Program-made: the position numbers and the translations under genes
From: Hymenobacter canadensis
GTDB lineage: Bacteria > Bacteroidota > Bacteroidia > Cytophagales > Hymenobacteraceae
Direction of reading: 5' to 3'
DNA: 64,000 nucleotides
NCBI RefSeq assembly: GCF_027359925.1
Contig: NZ_CP114767.1
Coordinates: 1,736,001-1,800,000 of the forward strand
Notes under the pieces: model-generated
Databases searched by the model: none
What the model was told of the DNA's origin: nothing
What the model saw: the letters and a program-made list of their open reading frames with translations, nothing else
Shown here: positions 26,107 to 35,223 of the stretch, one piece after another
How the letters are laid out: each line of letters starts with the position of its first letter
Position numbering within the stretch: position 1 is the first letter of the stretch

Positions 26107-26610
26107 ATGAAAAAATCTGTTTTAGCCACGCTGCTGGCGCTCAGCGCGCCCGGTCTGCTACTGGCCCAGACCACCACCAAAGTCAAAACCAAGTCGGAAA
26201 CGGCAGGCGCTGACACCAAGACCAAGACCCGCACTTCCGCTGCCACATCCGCCGCTCCGCTGCCCGCCGCCGAGCCCGATGCCACCAAGGTAGATGCCCG
26301 CGCTGCCTCGCTCACGGCCAACATGCAGAAAGCCCTGGGCCTGAATCCGCAGCAGGTGGAGAAAGTGCGCCAGATAAACCTGGTGAGCGTGCGGGGCGTG
26401 GAAACCGCCCGCCTCACTTACCGCCAGAACGTGCGCAAGATGGCCACCGTCATCGACGACATCGGGCAGGCCCGGATGGGCGCCCTGAAGGACGTGCTGA
26501 CGCCCGCCCAGTTCGACCGGTATCAACGCAAGCGCGAAGAGAAAATGGGCGTTCCGAATGCCCAGGGCGCCCAAGGCACCCCCGCCCCCGGCCTGCCGGG
26601 TAATGAGTGA
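26107..26610 (+). CDS. Small exported helical protein (Spy/CpxP-like)
   Basis: 167 residues. A signal peptide ends at LLLAQ. After a lysine/threonine-rich linker, a helical core contains LGLNPQQVEKVRQIN and LKDVLTPAQFDRYQRKREEKM, resembling the Spy/CpxP periplasmic chaperone pattern (a helix, then LTPxQ). The end is rich in Gly, Pro and Ala. It is probably periplasmic and stress-related, by analogy only. Directly after its stop codon begins the GTGACAG tandem repeat. Confidence 0.75.
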   Translation: MKKSVLATLLALSAPGLLLAQTTTKVKTKSETAGADTKTKTRTSAATSAAPLPAAEPDATKVDARAASLTANMQKALGLNPQQVEKVRQINLVSVRGVETARLTYRQNVRKMATVIDDIGQARMGALKDVLTPAQFDRYQRKREEKMGVPNAQGAQGTPAPGLPGNE

Positions 26611-26616
26611 TTTTTG

Positions 26617-26665
26617 GTGACAGGTGACAGGTGACAGGTGACAGGTGACAGGTGACAGGTGACAG
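26617..26665. repeat. Seven tandem copies of GTGACAG
   Basis: Seven exact 7-bp units (26617-26665), six nucleotides after the stop codon of the preceding gene. Reverse-complement GTCAC pieces occur at 26836-26845, so the block forms the outer part of a larger palindrome. No spacers, so not a CRISPR array. Confidence 0.95.
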
Positions 26666-26674
26666 GTAAAGAAA

Positions 26675-26833
26675 GAACGTCATTCCGAGCAGCGCGAGGA
26701 ATCTCGCCAGCGTAGTAATCCCCAAAAACCACATTATCAAAAAACTCGTCTGGCTCCCCCTCTCCACGGGAGAGGGGGCCGGGGGGTGAGGCCCACGTCA
26801 GCACGCGAGATTCCTCGCAGGCTCGGAATGACG
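26675..26833. repeat. Inverted repeat, GTCATTCCGAGC family, with inserted module
   Basis: Left arm 26675-26707 (GAACGTCATTCCGAGC to GAATCTCGC), right arm about 26805-26833, imperfect complements. The spacer carries GGCTCCCCCTCTCCACGGGAG followed by GGGGGCCGG, itself a palindrome nested inside. It shares its outer arms and the phrase GTCAGCACGCGAGATTCC with the repeat at 9425-9545. Confidence 0.85.
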
Positions 26834-26864
26834 ACCTGTCACCTCATCACCCCATCACCCAAAA

Positions 26865-27632
26865 TCACCCAAACACCTGCAGGCTCAGCTTCACGATGAA
26901 GCTACCCACCACCACCAGAAACAGGACGCGCACGAAGCCGGTGCCGTGGCGCAACGCCAGGTGCGCCCCCAGCGTGGAACCCACCATATTGCAGAGCGCC
27001 ATCGGGAGGGCTACGGCCCACAGGATCTGCCCGGTGTAGGCGAAGTACAGCAGCGCCGCCAGGTTGGTGGCCACGTTCACCAGCTTGGCAGACGCCGAGG
27101 AGGTGATGAAATCGTAGCCGAACAGGCCCACGAAGGCAAACAGCAGGAACGAGCCCGTACCCGGCCCGAAGAAGCCGTCGTAGAAGCCGATGATCAGGCC
27201 CACCAGCGCCCCGTACAGCGGCTCGCGCTGCGCCGATAGCCGCGGGGCGTGCAGGCTCCCGAAATCCTTGCGCCAAAACGTGTAGACGGCAATGGCCACC
27301 AGCAGCCCCAGCACCAGCGGCGGCAGCAGCTCCTGCGGCAGCTGGCTCACCACACGCGCCCCCAGAAACGAAAACACGCCCGCCACGGCCGCCGCCGTGC
27401 CCACGGCCCGCCACCGGATGGGCACCTTGCCGGCATAGCTGCGCAGCGCCGCCGCCGTGCCCATCAACGATGAGACTTTGCCCGTGCCCAGAATAGTGGG
27501 CACCGGCGTGCCCTTCAGCAGCAGCAACATGGCCGGCAGCTGAATCAGGCCGCCACCGCCCACTATGGAATCAATGAAACCGGCCAGAAAGGCAAAAAAA
27601 CACAGCAGGCCGAGCGCCACGGGAGTTACCAT
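26865..27632 (-). CDS. TauE/SafE family membrane transporter
   Basis: 255 residues with about eight hydrophobic segments. The N-terminal repeat contains FLAGFIDSIVGGGGLIQLPAML and the second repeat GFYDGFFGPGTGSFL, both signatures of TauE/SafE anion permeases. The family transports sulfite, sulfonates or other organic anions; the substrate here is not known. The start at 27632 is the first in-frame ATG. It is divergent from the acetyltransferase gene. Confidence 0.9.
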   Translation of the reverse strand: MVTPVALGLLCFFAFLAGFIDSIVGGGGLIQLPAMLLLLKGTPVPTILGTGKVSSLMGTAAALRSYAGKVPIRWRAVGTAAAVAGVFSFLGARVVSQLPQELLPPLVLGLLVAIAVYTFWRKDFGSLHAPRLSAQREPLYGALVGLIIGFYDGFFGPGTGSFLLFAFVGLFGYDFITSSASAKLVNVATNLAALLYFAYTGQILWAVALPMALCNMVGSTLGAHLALRHGTGFVRVLFLVVVGSFIVKLSLQVFG

Positions 27633-27732
27633 GCCGCGAAAGTAGCACCCAACGCCCCTGGTTCCGCATCAGGCATGCTGTTGGCGGCCGGCAAGCCTTA
27701 TTTTGCGGCGCACCTTACTTTACTGAATCACC

Positions 27733-28374
27733 ATGCACGGCCCCGACCCCGCTACGCTGTACCCGCTGCCGCACCATCGCAAGCTGGTGTTCCTCAAAAA
27801 CCTGGTTACCCGCCCCAACATCATCGTCGGCGACTACACCTATTATGATGACCTAGAAGACCCGGCCAACTTTGAGCGCAACGTGCTCTACCATTTTGAC
27901 TTTCTGGGCGACCAGCTGATTATTGGCCGGTTCTGCGCCCTGGCGTCCGGCGTGAAGTTCATTATGAATGGCGGCAACCACGAAACTACGCCGGTTTCCA
28001 CGTTTCCGTTTGCCATTTTCGGGGGTGGCTGGGAAGCGCTGATGGCCGACCAGTCGGTGCAGGAAAAATACCCCTCCAAGGGCGACACCGTGGTGGGGCA
28101 TGACGTCTGGATTGGTTACGAAGCCACCATCATGCCCGGCGTGCAAATCGGCAACGGCGCCGTAGTGGCCGCCAAATCCGTGGTAACGCGCGACGTGCCG
28201 GCCTACGCTGTGGTGGCTGGCAACCCGGCCCAGGTGGTGCGTTACCGTTTCGACGAAACCACCATAGCGCGGCTACAGGCGCTGGCGTGGTGGCACTGGC
28301 CTGCCGATAAAATCACGCGCCATCTGTCGCTGCTCAATGCCGCCGACCTCGACGCGCTGGAAGCCGCCGAATAG
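27733..28374 (+). CDS. Vat/CatB-type O-acetyltransferase
   Basis: 213 residues, the normal length for xenobiotic acetyltransferases of the left-handed beta-helix class. Signatures resemble streptogramin A acetyltransferases (Vat): NGGNHETTP with the presumed catalytic histidine, [25 protein letters not shown] and [12 protein letters not shown]. It would transfer acetyl from acetyl-CoA to a hydroxyl of an antibiotic or a sugar. Similarity to Vat is by motif; many chromosomal members have unknown substrates, so resistance is not proven. A TATTTTG sequence about 40 nt upstream is close to the -7 consensus. Confidence 0.9.
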   Translation: MHGPDPATLYPLPHHRKLVFLKNLVTRPNIIVGDYTYYDDLEDPANFERNVLYHFDFLGDQLIIGRFCALASGVKFIMNGGNHETTPVSTFPFAIFGGGWEALMADQSVQEKYPSKGDTVVGHDVWIGYEATIMPGVQIGNGAVVAAKSVVTRDVPAYAVVAGNPAQVVRYRFDETTIARLQALAWWHWPADKITRHLSLLNAADLDALEAAE

Positions 28375-28444
28375 CGCGCGGCGTGTACCACACGGTAATG
28401 GTGCGGCAGTAAACTAACCGCCCCCGATTGGTGTTATACCAGCT

Positions 28445-29515
28445 ATGAATTCCTTGAACCTGACTTCCTCTGCTTCGCAACCCCTTCGTCTGAGCGTGCT
28501 CGACCAGTCGCCGGTGCCGCTGGGCCGCACCCCGCGCGAGGCGCTGCAGCATTCCATAGAGCTGGCGCGCCTCACCGACCGGCTGGGCTTCACCCGCTTC
28601 TGGGTGAGCGAACATCATAACACTAACACCTTGGCCGGATCATCGCCGGAGGTGCTGCTGGCCCGCCTGGGCGCCGAAACCAGCCGCATCCGGCTGGGCT
28701 CGGGCGGCGTGATGCTGCCCCACTACTCGGCCCTGAAAGTGGCCGAAAACTTCCGCATGCTGGAGGCCCTCTACCCCGGCCGCATCGACCTGGGCATTGG
28801 GCGGGCGCCCGGCACCGACCGCATAACGGCCCACGCCCTCAACCCCCACAACCAGTTCCGCGACGAAGACTTCGCCGAGCAGCTCATGGACCTGCGGGCC
28901 TACCTGCGCGACGAAACCGTGCCCGACACCATCCATGCCCGCGTGAAAGCCGCGCCGTTTGTGGATACGGTGCCGGAGCTGTGGCTGCTAAGCAGCAGCG
29001 GGCAAAGTGGCCTGTTTGCGGCGCACGTGGGGGCCGCGTTTTCCTTCGCCCACTTCATCAACCCCAATGGCGGGCCGAAGATGGTGCAGATGTACCGTGA
29101 GCGGTTCCGGCCGTCGCCGGAGCTGGCGGAGCCACAGGCCAACGTGGCCGTGTTTGTGGCCTGCGCCGACACCGCCGGCCACGCCCAGGCCCTGGCCGAC
29201 AACCTGGCGCTGCAGATGCTGAAGCTGGAAACCGGCCAGTTCACGCCAATCGAAGCCGTGGAGAAAGTGAATGTAGCCAGCCTGTCGGCCGACCTGCGGG
29301 CGCGCCTGGCATACCACCACCAGCGCATCATCAGCGGCACGCCCGACAAGGTGAAGGCCGACCTGACGGCGCTGGCCGCCAGCTACGGCGTAGATGAGGT
29401 GTCGGCCTTGACCATCACCCACGACTACGACGACCGGCTCCGCTCCTACGAGCTGCTGGCCGACGCCTTCGCGCTGGATACGCCCGTTCCGGAGCAGTTG
29501 GCGGCGGCTATCTAG
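28445..29515 (+). CDS. Luciferase-like FMN-dependent oxidoreductase
   Basis: 356 residues of the LLM TIM-barrel class. The N-terminal LSVLDQSPVP motif, FWVSEHHN, GGVMLPHYSALKVAE and GRIDLGIGRAPG are typical of the MsnO8/YhbW-type subgroup. Reduced flavin and oxygen are used to oxidise a small molecule; substrate unknown. It is 70 nt downstream of the acetyltransferase in the same direction, so the two may be one operon, though no shared pathway is evident. A terminator follows. Confidence 0.92.
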   Translation: MNSLNLTSSASQPLRLSVLDQSPVPLGRTPREALQHSIELARLTDRLGFTRFWVSEHHNTNTLAGSSPEVLLARLGAETSRIRLGSGGVMLPHYSALKVAENFRMLEALYPGRIDLGIGRAPGTDRITAHALNPHNQFRDEDFAEQLMDLRAYLRDETVPDTIHARVKAAPFVDTVPELWLLSSSGQSGLFAAHVGAAFSFAHFINPNGGPKMVQMYRERFRPSPELAEPQANVAVFVACADTAGHAQALADNLALQMLKLETGQFTPIEAVEKVNVASLSADLRARLAYHHQRIISGTPDKVKADLTALAASYGVDEVSALTITHDYDDRLRSYELLADAFALDTPVPEQLAAAI

Positions 29516-29540
29516 CTCCGGCACCTCCACTTCACCACAC

Positions 29541-29580
29541 GCAAAAGCGCCAAATCTGTCCAGGTCTGGCGCTTTTGCAT
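29541..29580 (+). terminator. Terminator after the luciferase-like gene
   Basis: Arms 29541-29552 and 29567-29578 (12 bp, perfect) around a 14-nt loop. Confidence 0.8.
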
Positions 29581-29617
29581 GTGGCAGGTTGCGGGTGTCG
29601 GTCAGGCGCTTATCTGT

Positions 29618-29697
29618 CTATTTATAATTTTTCTAAACAACTATTTTGAATCTATCTAAATAGCGGCGTGCTTTGCATTGTTTTTAATCAATCTAAA
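29618..29697 (+). promoter_or_regulatory. Array of three CTATTT-N8-TCTAAA motifs (putative iron-type operator)
   Basis: Upstream of the TonB receptor, CTATTT-N8-TCTAAA occurs at 29618-29637 and again at 29641-29660; a third, weaker copy TTGTTT-N8-TCTAAA lies at 29678-29697, ending 20 nt before the ATG. The second copy is also a dyad (CTATTT at 29641 and AAATAG at 29658-29663). The first two are 23 bp apart, about two helical turns. The AT-rich block stands out from the GC-rich surroundings. A metal-responsive repressor (Fur or DtxR type) would be expected for a siderophore receptor gene, but the regulator is inferred. Confidence 0.45.
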
Positions 29698-29717
29698 TAA
29701 GCAAAGCATCTCCTCTC

Positions 29718-32297
29718 ATGTCCCGACTCCTACCCTTGCTGCTGACCGCCCTGCCCCTCACGGCGGCCCTCCCTGTTTCTGCGTTTGTTGCGCCTCCCGG
29801 GGGGCCGGTTGCCAACTCGGGCGCCGACGAGCCGGCGCGGCGCGGCTGGGTGGCGGGCCGCGTGACGGATGCCGACGGGAAGGGCGTGGAAGGCGTGACG
29901 GTGGCGCTGAAAGGCACTTCGTACGGCGCCAGCACCACCGCCGACGGCCACTTCCGGCTGGCCGCGCAGGCGGGCTCCTACCAGTTGGTGGTGAGCAGCA
30001 TCGGATATGCTACGCAGGAAGTGGTGGTGAGCGTGGCGAGCGGCGAAACCGTAACGCTACCGGCTTTCACGCTGGCCGTGAGCAACCAGAACCTGTCGGA
30101 GGTGACCGTGACCGGCACCAAGTCGATGAACCAACGGGCGCTACGCGTGGGCAAGCTGCCCGTGGCCGCCCTCGACCTGCCGCAGAGCGCCGTGACGGTG
30201 GAGCGCGAGGTGCTGGATCAGCAGCAGGTGCTGCGCCTGAGCGACGCGCTGGTGAACGTGAGCGGCCTGTACGTGACCAGCACCACCGGCGGCACGCAGG
30301 AAGAGCTGGGCAGCCGGGGCTTCGCCTACGGCTCCAACAACACCTTCAAGAACGGCGTCCGGTTCAATAACGGCGTGATGCCGGAAGCCAGCTCGCTGGA
30401 ACGGATGGAAGTGCTGAAAGGCAGCGCGGCCATCCTGTACGGCAACGTGGCGGCGGGCGGCGTGCTCAACCTCGTCACCAAGAAGCCGCAGTTTGAGCGC
30501 GGCGGCTCGGTGGGGCTGCGGGTGGGCAGCTTCGGGTTCTGGAAGCCGATGGTGGACGTGTACGGCGCCATCGGCAACAGCCAGAAGGCCGCTTTCCGGC
30601 TGAATGGCAGCTACGAAAACGCCGACAGCTTCCGCGACGAAGTGAAATCGGAACGGGTGTATGTGAACCCGTCGCTGCTGTTTGAGCTGACACCGAAAAC
30701 CACGCTGGTGCTGGAAGGCGACTACCTGCGCGATAACCGCACGCCCGATTTTGGGGTGGGTGCCATCGACTACAACATTCTGGAGTCGCGGACCCGGTTT
30801 CTGAACGTGCCGGGGGCCGAGAATGCCACCACCCAAACCAGCACGACGGCCACGCTGAGCACGCGCCTCAACGACAAGTGGCAGCTGCGCGCCGTAGGCG
30901 GATTCCAGCGCTACGACAGCGAGCAGCGCACCGGCAACCGCCCCACCAACATCAACAACGGCACGCGCCCGGCCCGGGGCACGGTGGGCAGCCCCACTTA
31001 CGTGCCGGCCGCTCCCAAGCCCAGCCTCTACGGCAACTGGGGCCGCACTTTGGGCCGCAGCGAAACGTCGGAAAACTACTACCTCGCGCAGCTTGACCTC
31101 ACGGGCGAGGTGCGCACCGGCTTCCTGGAGCACAACGTGCTGCTCGGCGCCGATGCCGACCAGTACAACACCAACGCGCTGACTTACACCGCGCAGGCCT
31201 ACGACTCCATCAACGTAGTGGACCGCAGCCGGACGCTGGCACGGGCGGCCAACGCCGTGAATAGCTTCGACGCGCTGGCCCGCAACACCCGCACGCTCAC
31301 CAACACGCGCCGCGCCGGCTTCTACGTGCAGGACCTGATCAGCATTTCCGAGAAGGTAAAGCTGCTGGCCGGGGTGCGCTGGAGCTACCAGGAAACGCCG
31401 AGCGACGTGTACACCTACGCCGCGCCAACCGCCGCCGACCAGACGCTGAAGGTGACGCAGCAGAACCGCCGCTTCGATGACGCCTTCTCGCCGCGCCTGG
31501 GCGTGGTGTACCAGCCGCTCAAAACCACCTCGGTATTCGCGTCTTACGCCAACTCGTTTCAGCCGAATACCGGCCAGGATGTTAGCGGCGCGGCCCTCGC
31601 GCCTTCCACCTTCGACCAGTATGAAGTGGGCATCAAAAACGACCTGTTCCACGGGCTGCTGTCGGCCAACGTCACGGCCTACCGCATCGTGAATAGCAAC
31701 CTGGCGCAAACCTACCTGGGTTTGGTGCCGGCGGCGAATGGCACCCTGGTGCCGAACCTCAACACCAGCATCAGGGAGCTGGCGGGCGAAGTGACCAGCA
31801 AGGGCGTGGAAGTGGACATGCAAAGCAAGCCGCTGATGGGCTGGACGTTCATCACGGGCTACAGCTACAACCACACGGCCTACACCAGAAGCAACATTTA
31901 CGAAAACGGCAGCCGCCTGCGCTACAACCCGGCCCACACTGCCAACCTGAGTTTGTACTACAACTTCGGCAGCAGCTTCGCCGAAAACAGCTTCCTGCGC
32001 GGCCTCACGGCGGGCGTCACTTCCTACTACGTCGGTGGCCGGCTGGCGGGCCGCAACACCCGCCTTTACGACCCCGCCACCGGCAAGCCGTTTGCCACCG
32101 CCGATGCCTTCCGCCTCATCAGCTCGCCTGACTATCTGCTGTTTGATGCCTCGCTGGGCTATACCTACAACCGGTTTTCGGTGCGCGTGAAAGCCGCCAA
32201 CCTGCTCAACGAGCTGAGCTACAACCTGCACGACGACAACAGCGTGAACCCCATTGCGCCGCGCAACTTCGCCGCCACTTTGGCCTACCAGCTGTAA
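29718..32297 (+). CDS. TonB-dependent siderophore receptor
   Basis: 859 residues: signal peptide, a carboxypeptidase-regulatory-like domain (about residues 45-125, with GRVTDADGKGVEGV), a plug domain (about 140-290, with LPQSAVTVEREVL and MEVLKGSAAILYG) and a 22-strand barrel ending in FAATLAYQL. The plug and barrel pattern is that of ferric-siderophore receptors. It imports an iron chelate across the outer membrane using TonB energy. The next gene encodes a PepSY membrane protein often found with such receptors. The operator-like array upstream fits iron control. No TonB, ExbB or ExbD gene is in the window. Confidence 0.93.
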   Translation: MSRLLPLLLTALPLTAALPVSAFVAPPGGPVANSGADEPARRGWVAGRVTDADGKGVEGVTVALKGTSYGASTTADGHFRLAAQAGSYQLVVSSIGYATQEVVVSVASGETVTLPAFTLAVSNQNLSEVTVTGTKSMNQRALRVGKLPVAALDLPQSAVTVEREVLDQQQVLRLSDALVNVSGLYVTSTTGGTQEELGSRGFAYGSNNTFKNGVRFNNGVMPEASSLERMEVLKGSAAILYGNVAAGGVLNLVTKKPQFERGGSVGLRVGSFGFWKPMVDVYGAIGNSQKAAFRLNGSYENADSFRDEVKSERVYVNPSLLFELTPKTTLVLEGDYLRDNRTPDFGVGAIDYNILESRTRFLNVPGAENATTQTSTTATLSTRLNDKWQLRAVGGFQRYDSEQRTGNRPTNINNGTRPARGTVGSPTYVPAAPKPSLYGNWGRTLGRSETSENYYLAQLDLTGEVRTGFLEHNVLLGADADQYNTNALTYTAQAYDSINVVDRSRTLARAANAVNSFDALARNTRTLTNTRRAGFYVQDLISISEKVKLLAGVRWSYQETPSDVYTYAAPTAADQTLKVTQQNRRFDDAFSPRLGVVYQPLKTTSVFASYANSFQPNTGQDVSGAALAPSTFDQYEVGIKNDLFHGLLSANVTAYRIVNSNLAQTYLGLVPAANGTLVPNLNTSIRELAGEVTSKGVEVDMQSKPLMGWTFITGYSYNHTAYTRSNIYENGSRLRYNPAHTANLSLYYNFGSSFAENSFLRGLTAGVTSYYVGGRLAGRNTRLYDPATGKPFATADAFRLISSPDYLLFDASLGYTYNRFSVRVKAANLLNELSYNLHDDNSVNPIAPRNFAATLAYQL

Positions 32298-32451
32298 GTC
32301 ATTCTTCCGATCTAAAAAAAGGTGAGTGAAGCCGAAAGCCCGGCCGGAACCAGCAGCAACTGGCGCCGGCCCGGGTTTTCCTCTGCCCGGGGCTTTCCCT
32401 GCTGAAATTCTGCCCGATCTGGCCGCTGTGGGCGGCCGCAACTTTTGTCTT

Positions 32452-33771
32452 ATGAAAATCTTCTTCCGCAACATTCACCTTTACCTCAGCCTCGCGTCGG
32501 GGCTGATTATTGCTGTGGTGTGCTTCACGGGCGGCGTGCTGGTATTCGAGAAAGAACTGGAGCAGGCCTGGCACCCGGAGCGCTACTTTGTGGTGCCCGC
32601 CGCCACGCCGCGCCAGCCGCTAACCCAACTCACGGCCGCCGTGCGGGCCTACAAGCCCGACGCCAGGATTGCCGGCCTGAAAGTCTACGCCGACCCCACC
32701 CGCACCGTGGAAATCAGCCTTGCCGGAGCGCCCGGCGGCCCCGGCGACGGACGCAAGCCAGAGGCCGCCCGCGCTGAGCGGAGCGGCCAGCCCGGCACAG
32801 GCGCAGCCGACAAGGGCCAGAACGGCAAGGAAGGCCAAGGCCCGAACGCCGGCAAAGGCGGCGGCGAAGGCGGCCGGGGCCCGGTGGTGTTCGTGAATCC
32901 CTACACGGCCGCCGTAACGGGCGAGTTGAACTACCGCGAAACCTTTTTCTTCTCGATGATGGCGCTGCACCGCGGCATGGTGGGCGGGGTCGTCGGCAAG
33001 CTGGTGGTGGGCGTGAGCACGCTGCTGTTTCTGGTCATTATCGGGACCGGGCTGGTGCTGTGGTGGCCGGCTTCGCGCAAGGCCATGCAGCAGCGGCTGC
33101 AGGTGAAGTGGAGCGGCGGCTGGAAGCGCCTCAACCACGACCTGCATGTGGTGCTGGGCTTCTACTCGGCGCTGGTGCTGTTCGTGTTTGCTTTCACGGG
33201 GCTGGCGTGGTCGTTTGAGTGGTTCAACAAAGGCATCTACGCCGTCACGAACTCGCCTCTGGAACGCCCCGAGCCGCCCGTCTCGGTGGTGCCGGCCGGC
33301 TTGGCCGCGCTGACGCCCGCCGCTTCAGATACTGCTACGCCAGCGCAGCCGGCTACGTCGGCCACCGCGCCGAGCTTCTCTGCTGATGCGGCGCTGGCCC
33401 AGGCGCAGAAGCTGGCCCCGATGGCCGTATACTACTCGCTGCAGCTGCCGAAAGACCCTACCGGCAGCATCAAAGTGGCCACGCTGCGGCCGAATGCGTT
33501 GTATGACAACGCCACCGACGAGGTCTACCTCGACCAGTATTCCGGCCGCGTACTCAAAAGCCAGACCTACGAGCAGCGCAACCTGGGCCAGCGCGTGCGG
33601 GGTTTGTTCAAGCCGGTGCATACCGGCTCCATCTTCGGCTGGCCATCCAAAATCGTGAGTCTGGTGGTGTGTCTGCTGGGCGTTACATTCCCCATTACGG
33701 GTACTATCATGTGGCTGAACCGGCTGAAAAAGGGCCGTAAGAAGCAGCGCAAGCTGGCCACGGCGGCCTGA
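32452..33771 (+). CDS. PepSY-associated membrane protein (iron uptake accessory)
   Basis: 439 residues with membrane helices near residues 12-35, about 185-205 and 235-260, and one near the C-terminus. The first helix is followed by VFEKELEQAWHP, a signature of the PepSY_TM family, which includes siderophore-linked ferric reductases and iron-regulated membrane proteins. A Gly/Lys-rich, low-complexity insertion (about residues 100-145) lies in the periplasmic part. Start 32452 is selected because it opens directly into the first helix. It follows the TonB receptor by 154 bp and probably acts with it in releasing iron from the siderophore. Confidence 0.88.
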   Translation: MKIFFRNIHLYLSLASGLIIAVVCFTGGVLVFEKELEQAWHPERYFVVPAATPRQPLTQLTAAVRAYKPDARIAGLKVYADPTRTVEISLAGAPGGPGDGRKPEAARAERSGQPGTGAADKGQNGKEGQGPNAGKGGGEGGRGPVVFVNPYTAAVTGELNYRETFFFSMMALHRGMVGGVVGKLVVGVSTLLFLVIIGTGLVLWWPASRKAMQQRLQVKWSGGWKRLNHDLHVVLGFYSALVLFVFAFTGLAWSFEWFNKGIYAVTNSPLERPEPPVSVVPAGLAALTPAASDTATPAQPATSATAPSFSADAALAQAQKLAPMAVYYSLQLPKDPTGSIKVATLRPNALYDNATDEVYLDQYSGRVLKSQTYEQRNLGQRVRGLFKPVHTGSIFGWPSKIVSLVVCLLGVTFPITGTIMWLNRLKKGRKKQRKLATAA

Positions 33772-33820
33772 TGCACCGGTGGCGGCTTAACCCCCGGCCC
33801 GGCCCCTGCGTATTGCCGGC

Positions 33821-33857
33821 AAGCGTCAGACTACAATAGTCTGACGCTTTTCTTTTG
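33821..33857 (+). terminator. Terminator hairpin
   Basis: Arms 33821-33832 and 33838-33849 (12 bp, perfect) with a 5-nt loop and T-rich tail. It ends just before the next gene at 33866, so the SBF gene must start from a promoter overlapping this hairpin or by readthrough. Confidence 0.82.
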
Positions 33858-33865
33858 CTCTGCCC

Positions 33866-34927
33866 ATGATTCAGCCCACCCCTCCGCCTCTCTCTCCCGC
33901 GCTGACCGCGCCCCCCGAAAACCGCCTGCTGGCTCTGCTCCGCCGCGCCGGCCTGCTCGACTGGTTTCTGCTGGGGCTGATGGGGGCCGTGGCGCTGGCG
34001 TATCTGGTGCCCGGAGTCGGGAGCAAAAGCAGCCCCATTCCTTGGAAAATCATCACTACGGCCGGCGTGGCCCTGATTTTCTTTTTCTATGGGCTGCGCC
34101 TGAGCGCCGAAAAGCTCACAGCTGGCTTGCGCAACTGGCGGCTGCACGTGGTGGTGCAGGGCATTACGTTTCTGGCGTTTCCGCTGCTGGCGCTGCTGGC
34201 CCGTCCGCTGTTTGAAGGTCTGAAGGGCGAGCAGCTCTGGCAAAGCATCTTTTTTCTGTGCACGCTGCCCAGCACGGTGTCCACGTCCGTCGTGATGGTG
34301 AGCATTGCGCGGGGCAACCTGCCGGCGGCCATCTTCAACGCCAGCATCAGCAGTCTGCTGGGCATTGTGCTCACGCCGCTCTGGACCAGCCTGTTTCTGA
34401 ACACCAGCGCCGACGGCGGCCACCTCTGGCACCTGGCCCTGATTCTGGTGTGGCAGGTGATACTGCCGGTGGTGGCCGGGGTGCTGCTCAACCGCCGCTA
34501 CGGAGCCTTTGCCGAGCGCCACAAAGGCGCATTGCGCGTCTCCGACCAGATTGTGATTCTGCTGATCGTGTTTACGGCCTTCTGCGAGTCGTTTGCCGAG
34601 GGCATCTTCCGCAGCTACGCCCCCGCCGATGTGGCGCTGCTGGCGTTGGGCATGGTGGGGCTGTACGGGGCCATCTTCGGGCTGGTGTGGGGGCTGAGCC
34701 GGCTGCTGGGCTTCTCACGCGAAGACCGGATTACGGCTTTGTTCTGCGGCTCCAAGAAGTCATTGGTGCATGGCAGCGTGATGGCCAGCCTGCTGTTTCC
34801 GGGCCTGGCCGCCACGGGGCTGCTGCTGCTGCCGCTCATGCTCTACCACGCCCTGCAGATCGTGCTGGCCAGCACAATGGCCCGGCAGATGAGCCGCCAG
34901 CCCGACTCCACCCCGGCGGCAGTCTGA
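33866..34927 (+). CDS. SBF-like (bile acid:sodium symporter family) transporter
   Basis: 353 residues with about ten hydrophobic segments. The order FFFYGLRLSAEKL, CTLPSTVSTSVV and FCGSKKSLVHGSVMA matches the SBF_like group (YfeH type), a branch of the bile acid:sodium symporter superfamily. Substrate unknown; Bacteroidota members are often near iron genes, which may hint at a link here, but that is a guess. The ATG at 33866 is the first in frame. Confidence 0.88.
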   Translation: MIQPTPPPLSPALTAPPENRLLALLRRAGLLDWFLLGLMGAVALAYLVPGVGSKSSPIPWKIITTAGVALIFFFYGLRLSAEKLTAGLRNWRLHVVVQGITFLAFPLLALLARPLFEGLKGEQLWQSIFFLCTLPSTVSTSVVMVSIARGNLPAAIFNASISSLLGIVLTPLWTSLFLNTSADGGHLWHLALILVWQVILPVVAGVLLNRRYGAFAERHKGALRVSDQIVILLIVFTAFCESFAEGIFRSYAPADVALLALGMVGLYGAIFGLVWGLSRLLGFSREDRITALFCGSKKSLVHGSVMASLLFPGLAATGLLLLPLMLYHALQIVLASTMARQMSRQPDSTPAAV

Positions 34928-35182
34928 CCAATAAAAACAATTGCACTATAGCCCGAAACAAGCAGACCAATTCAGTAATTCAGTAAAAACTGTACTATCC
35001 TGCGTCCAGTTGCCATCCTACTCCGCCTGACTCACGCCCGGGCCCACACGTCACTCTGAAAGCGTTATTACAGGCTCAAAGCCTGATTCCGCCACAACCT
35101 GCCGTTTTCCGAGGCGCTAACCTCCGGCAACGGGGCACGATAATTCCACGCAAAAAATAGAGATATTCCGATAATGAAGTCT
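34928..35182. other. Intergenic, no gene found
   Basis: AT-rich near 34930-35000, GC-rich afterwards. No hairpin or coding signal is recognised. Confidence 0.45.
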
Positions 35183-35190
35183 TACATTTG
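35183..35190 (+). promoter_or_regulatory. -7 promoter element TACATTTG
   Basis: Exact TAnnTTTG, 33 nt before the ATG at 35224. It overlaps an alternative in-frame ATG at 35188, which argues that translation begins at 35224. Confidence 0.6.
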
Positions 35191-35223
35191 GCGGATCCCA
35201 CTCCACTCAAACGTACTTCCATC

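Noticed and set aside
26617..26665. Tandem GTGACAG block as a CRISPR array
   Set aside because: Units are 7 bp without spacers and no cas gene is present.
30141..32474. 777-codon frame antisense to the TonB siderophore receptor
   Set aside because: Shadow of the receptor gene; composition typical of non-coding frames.
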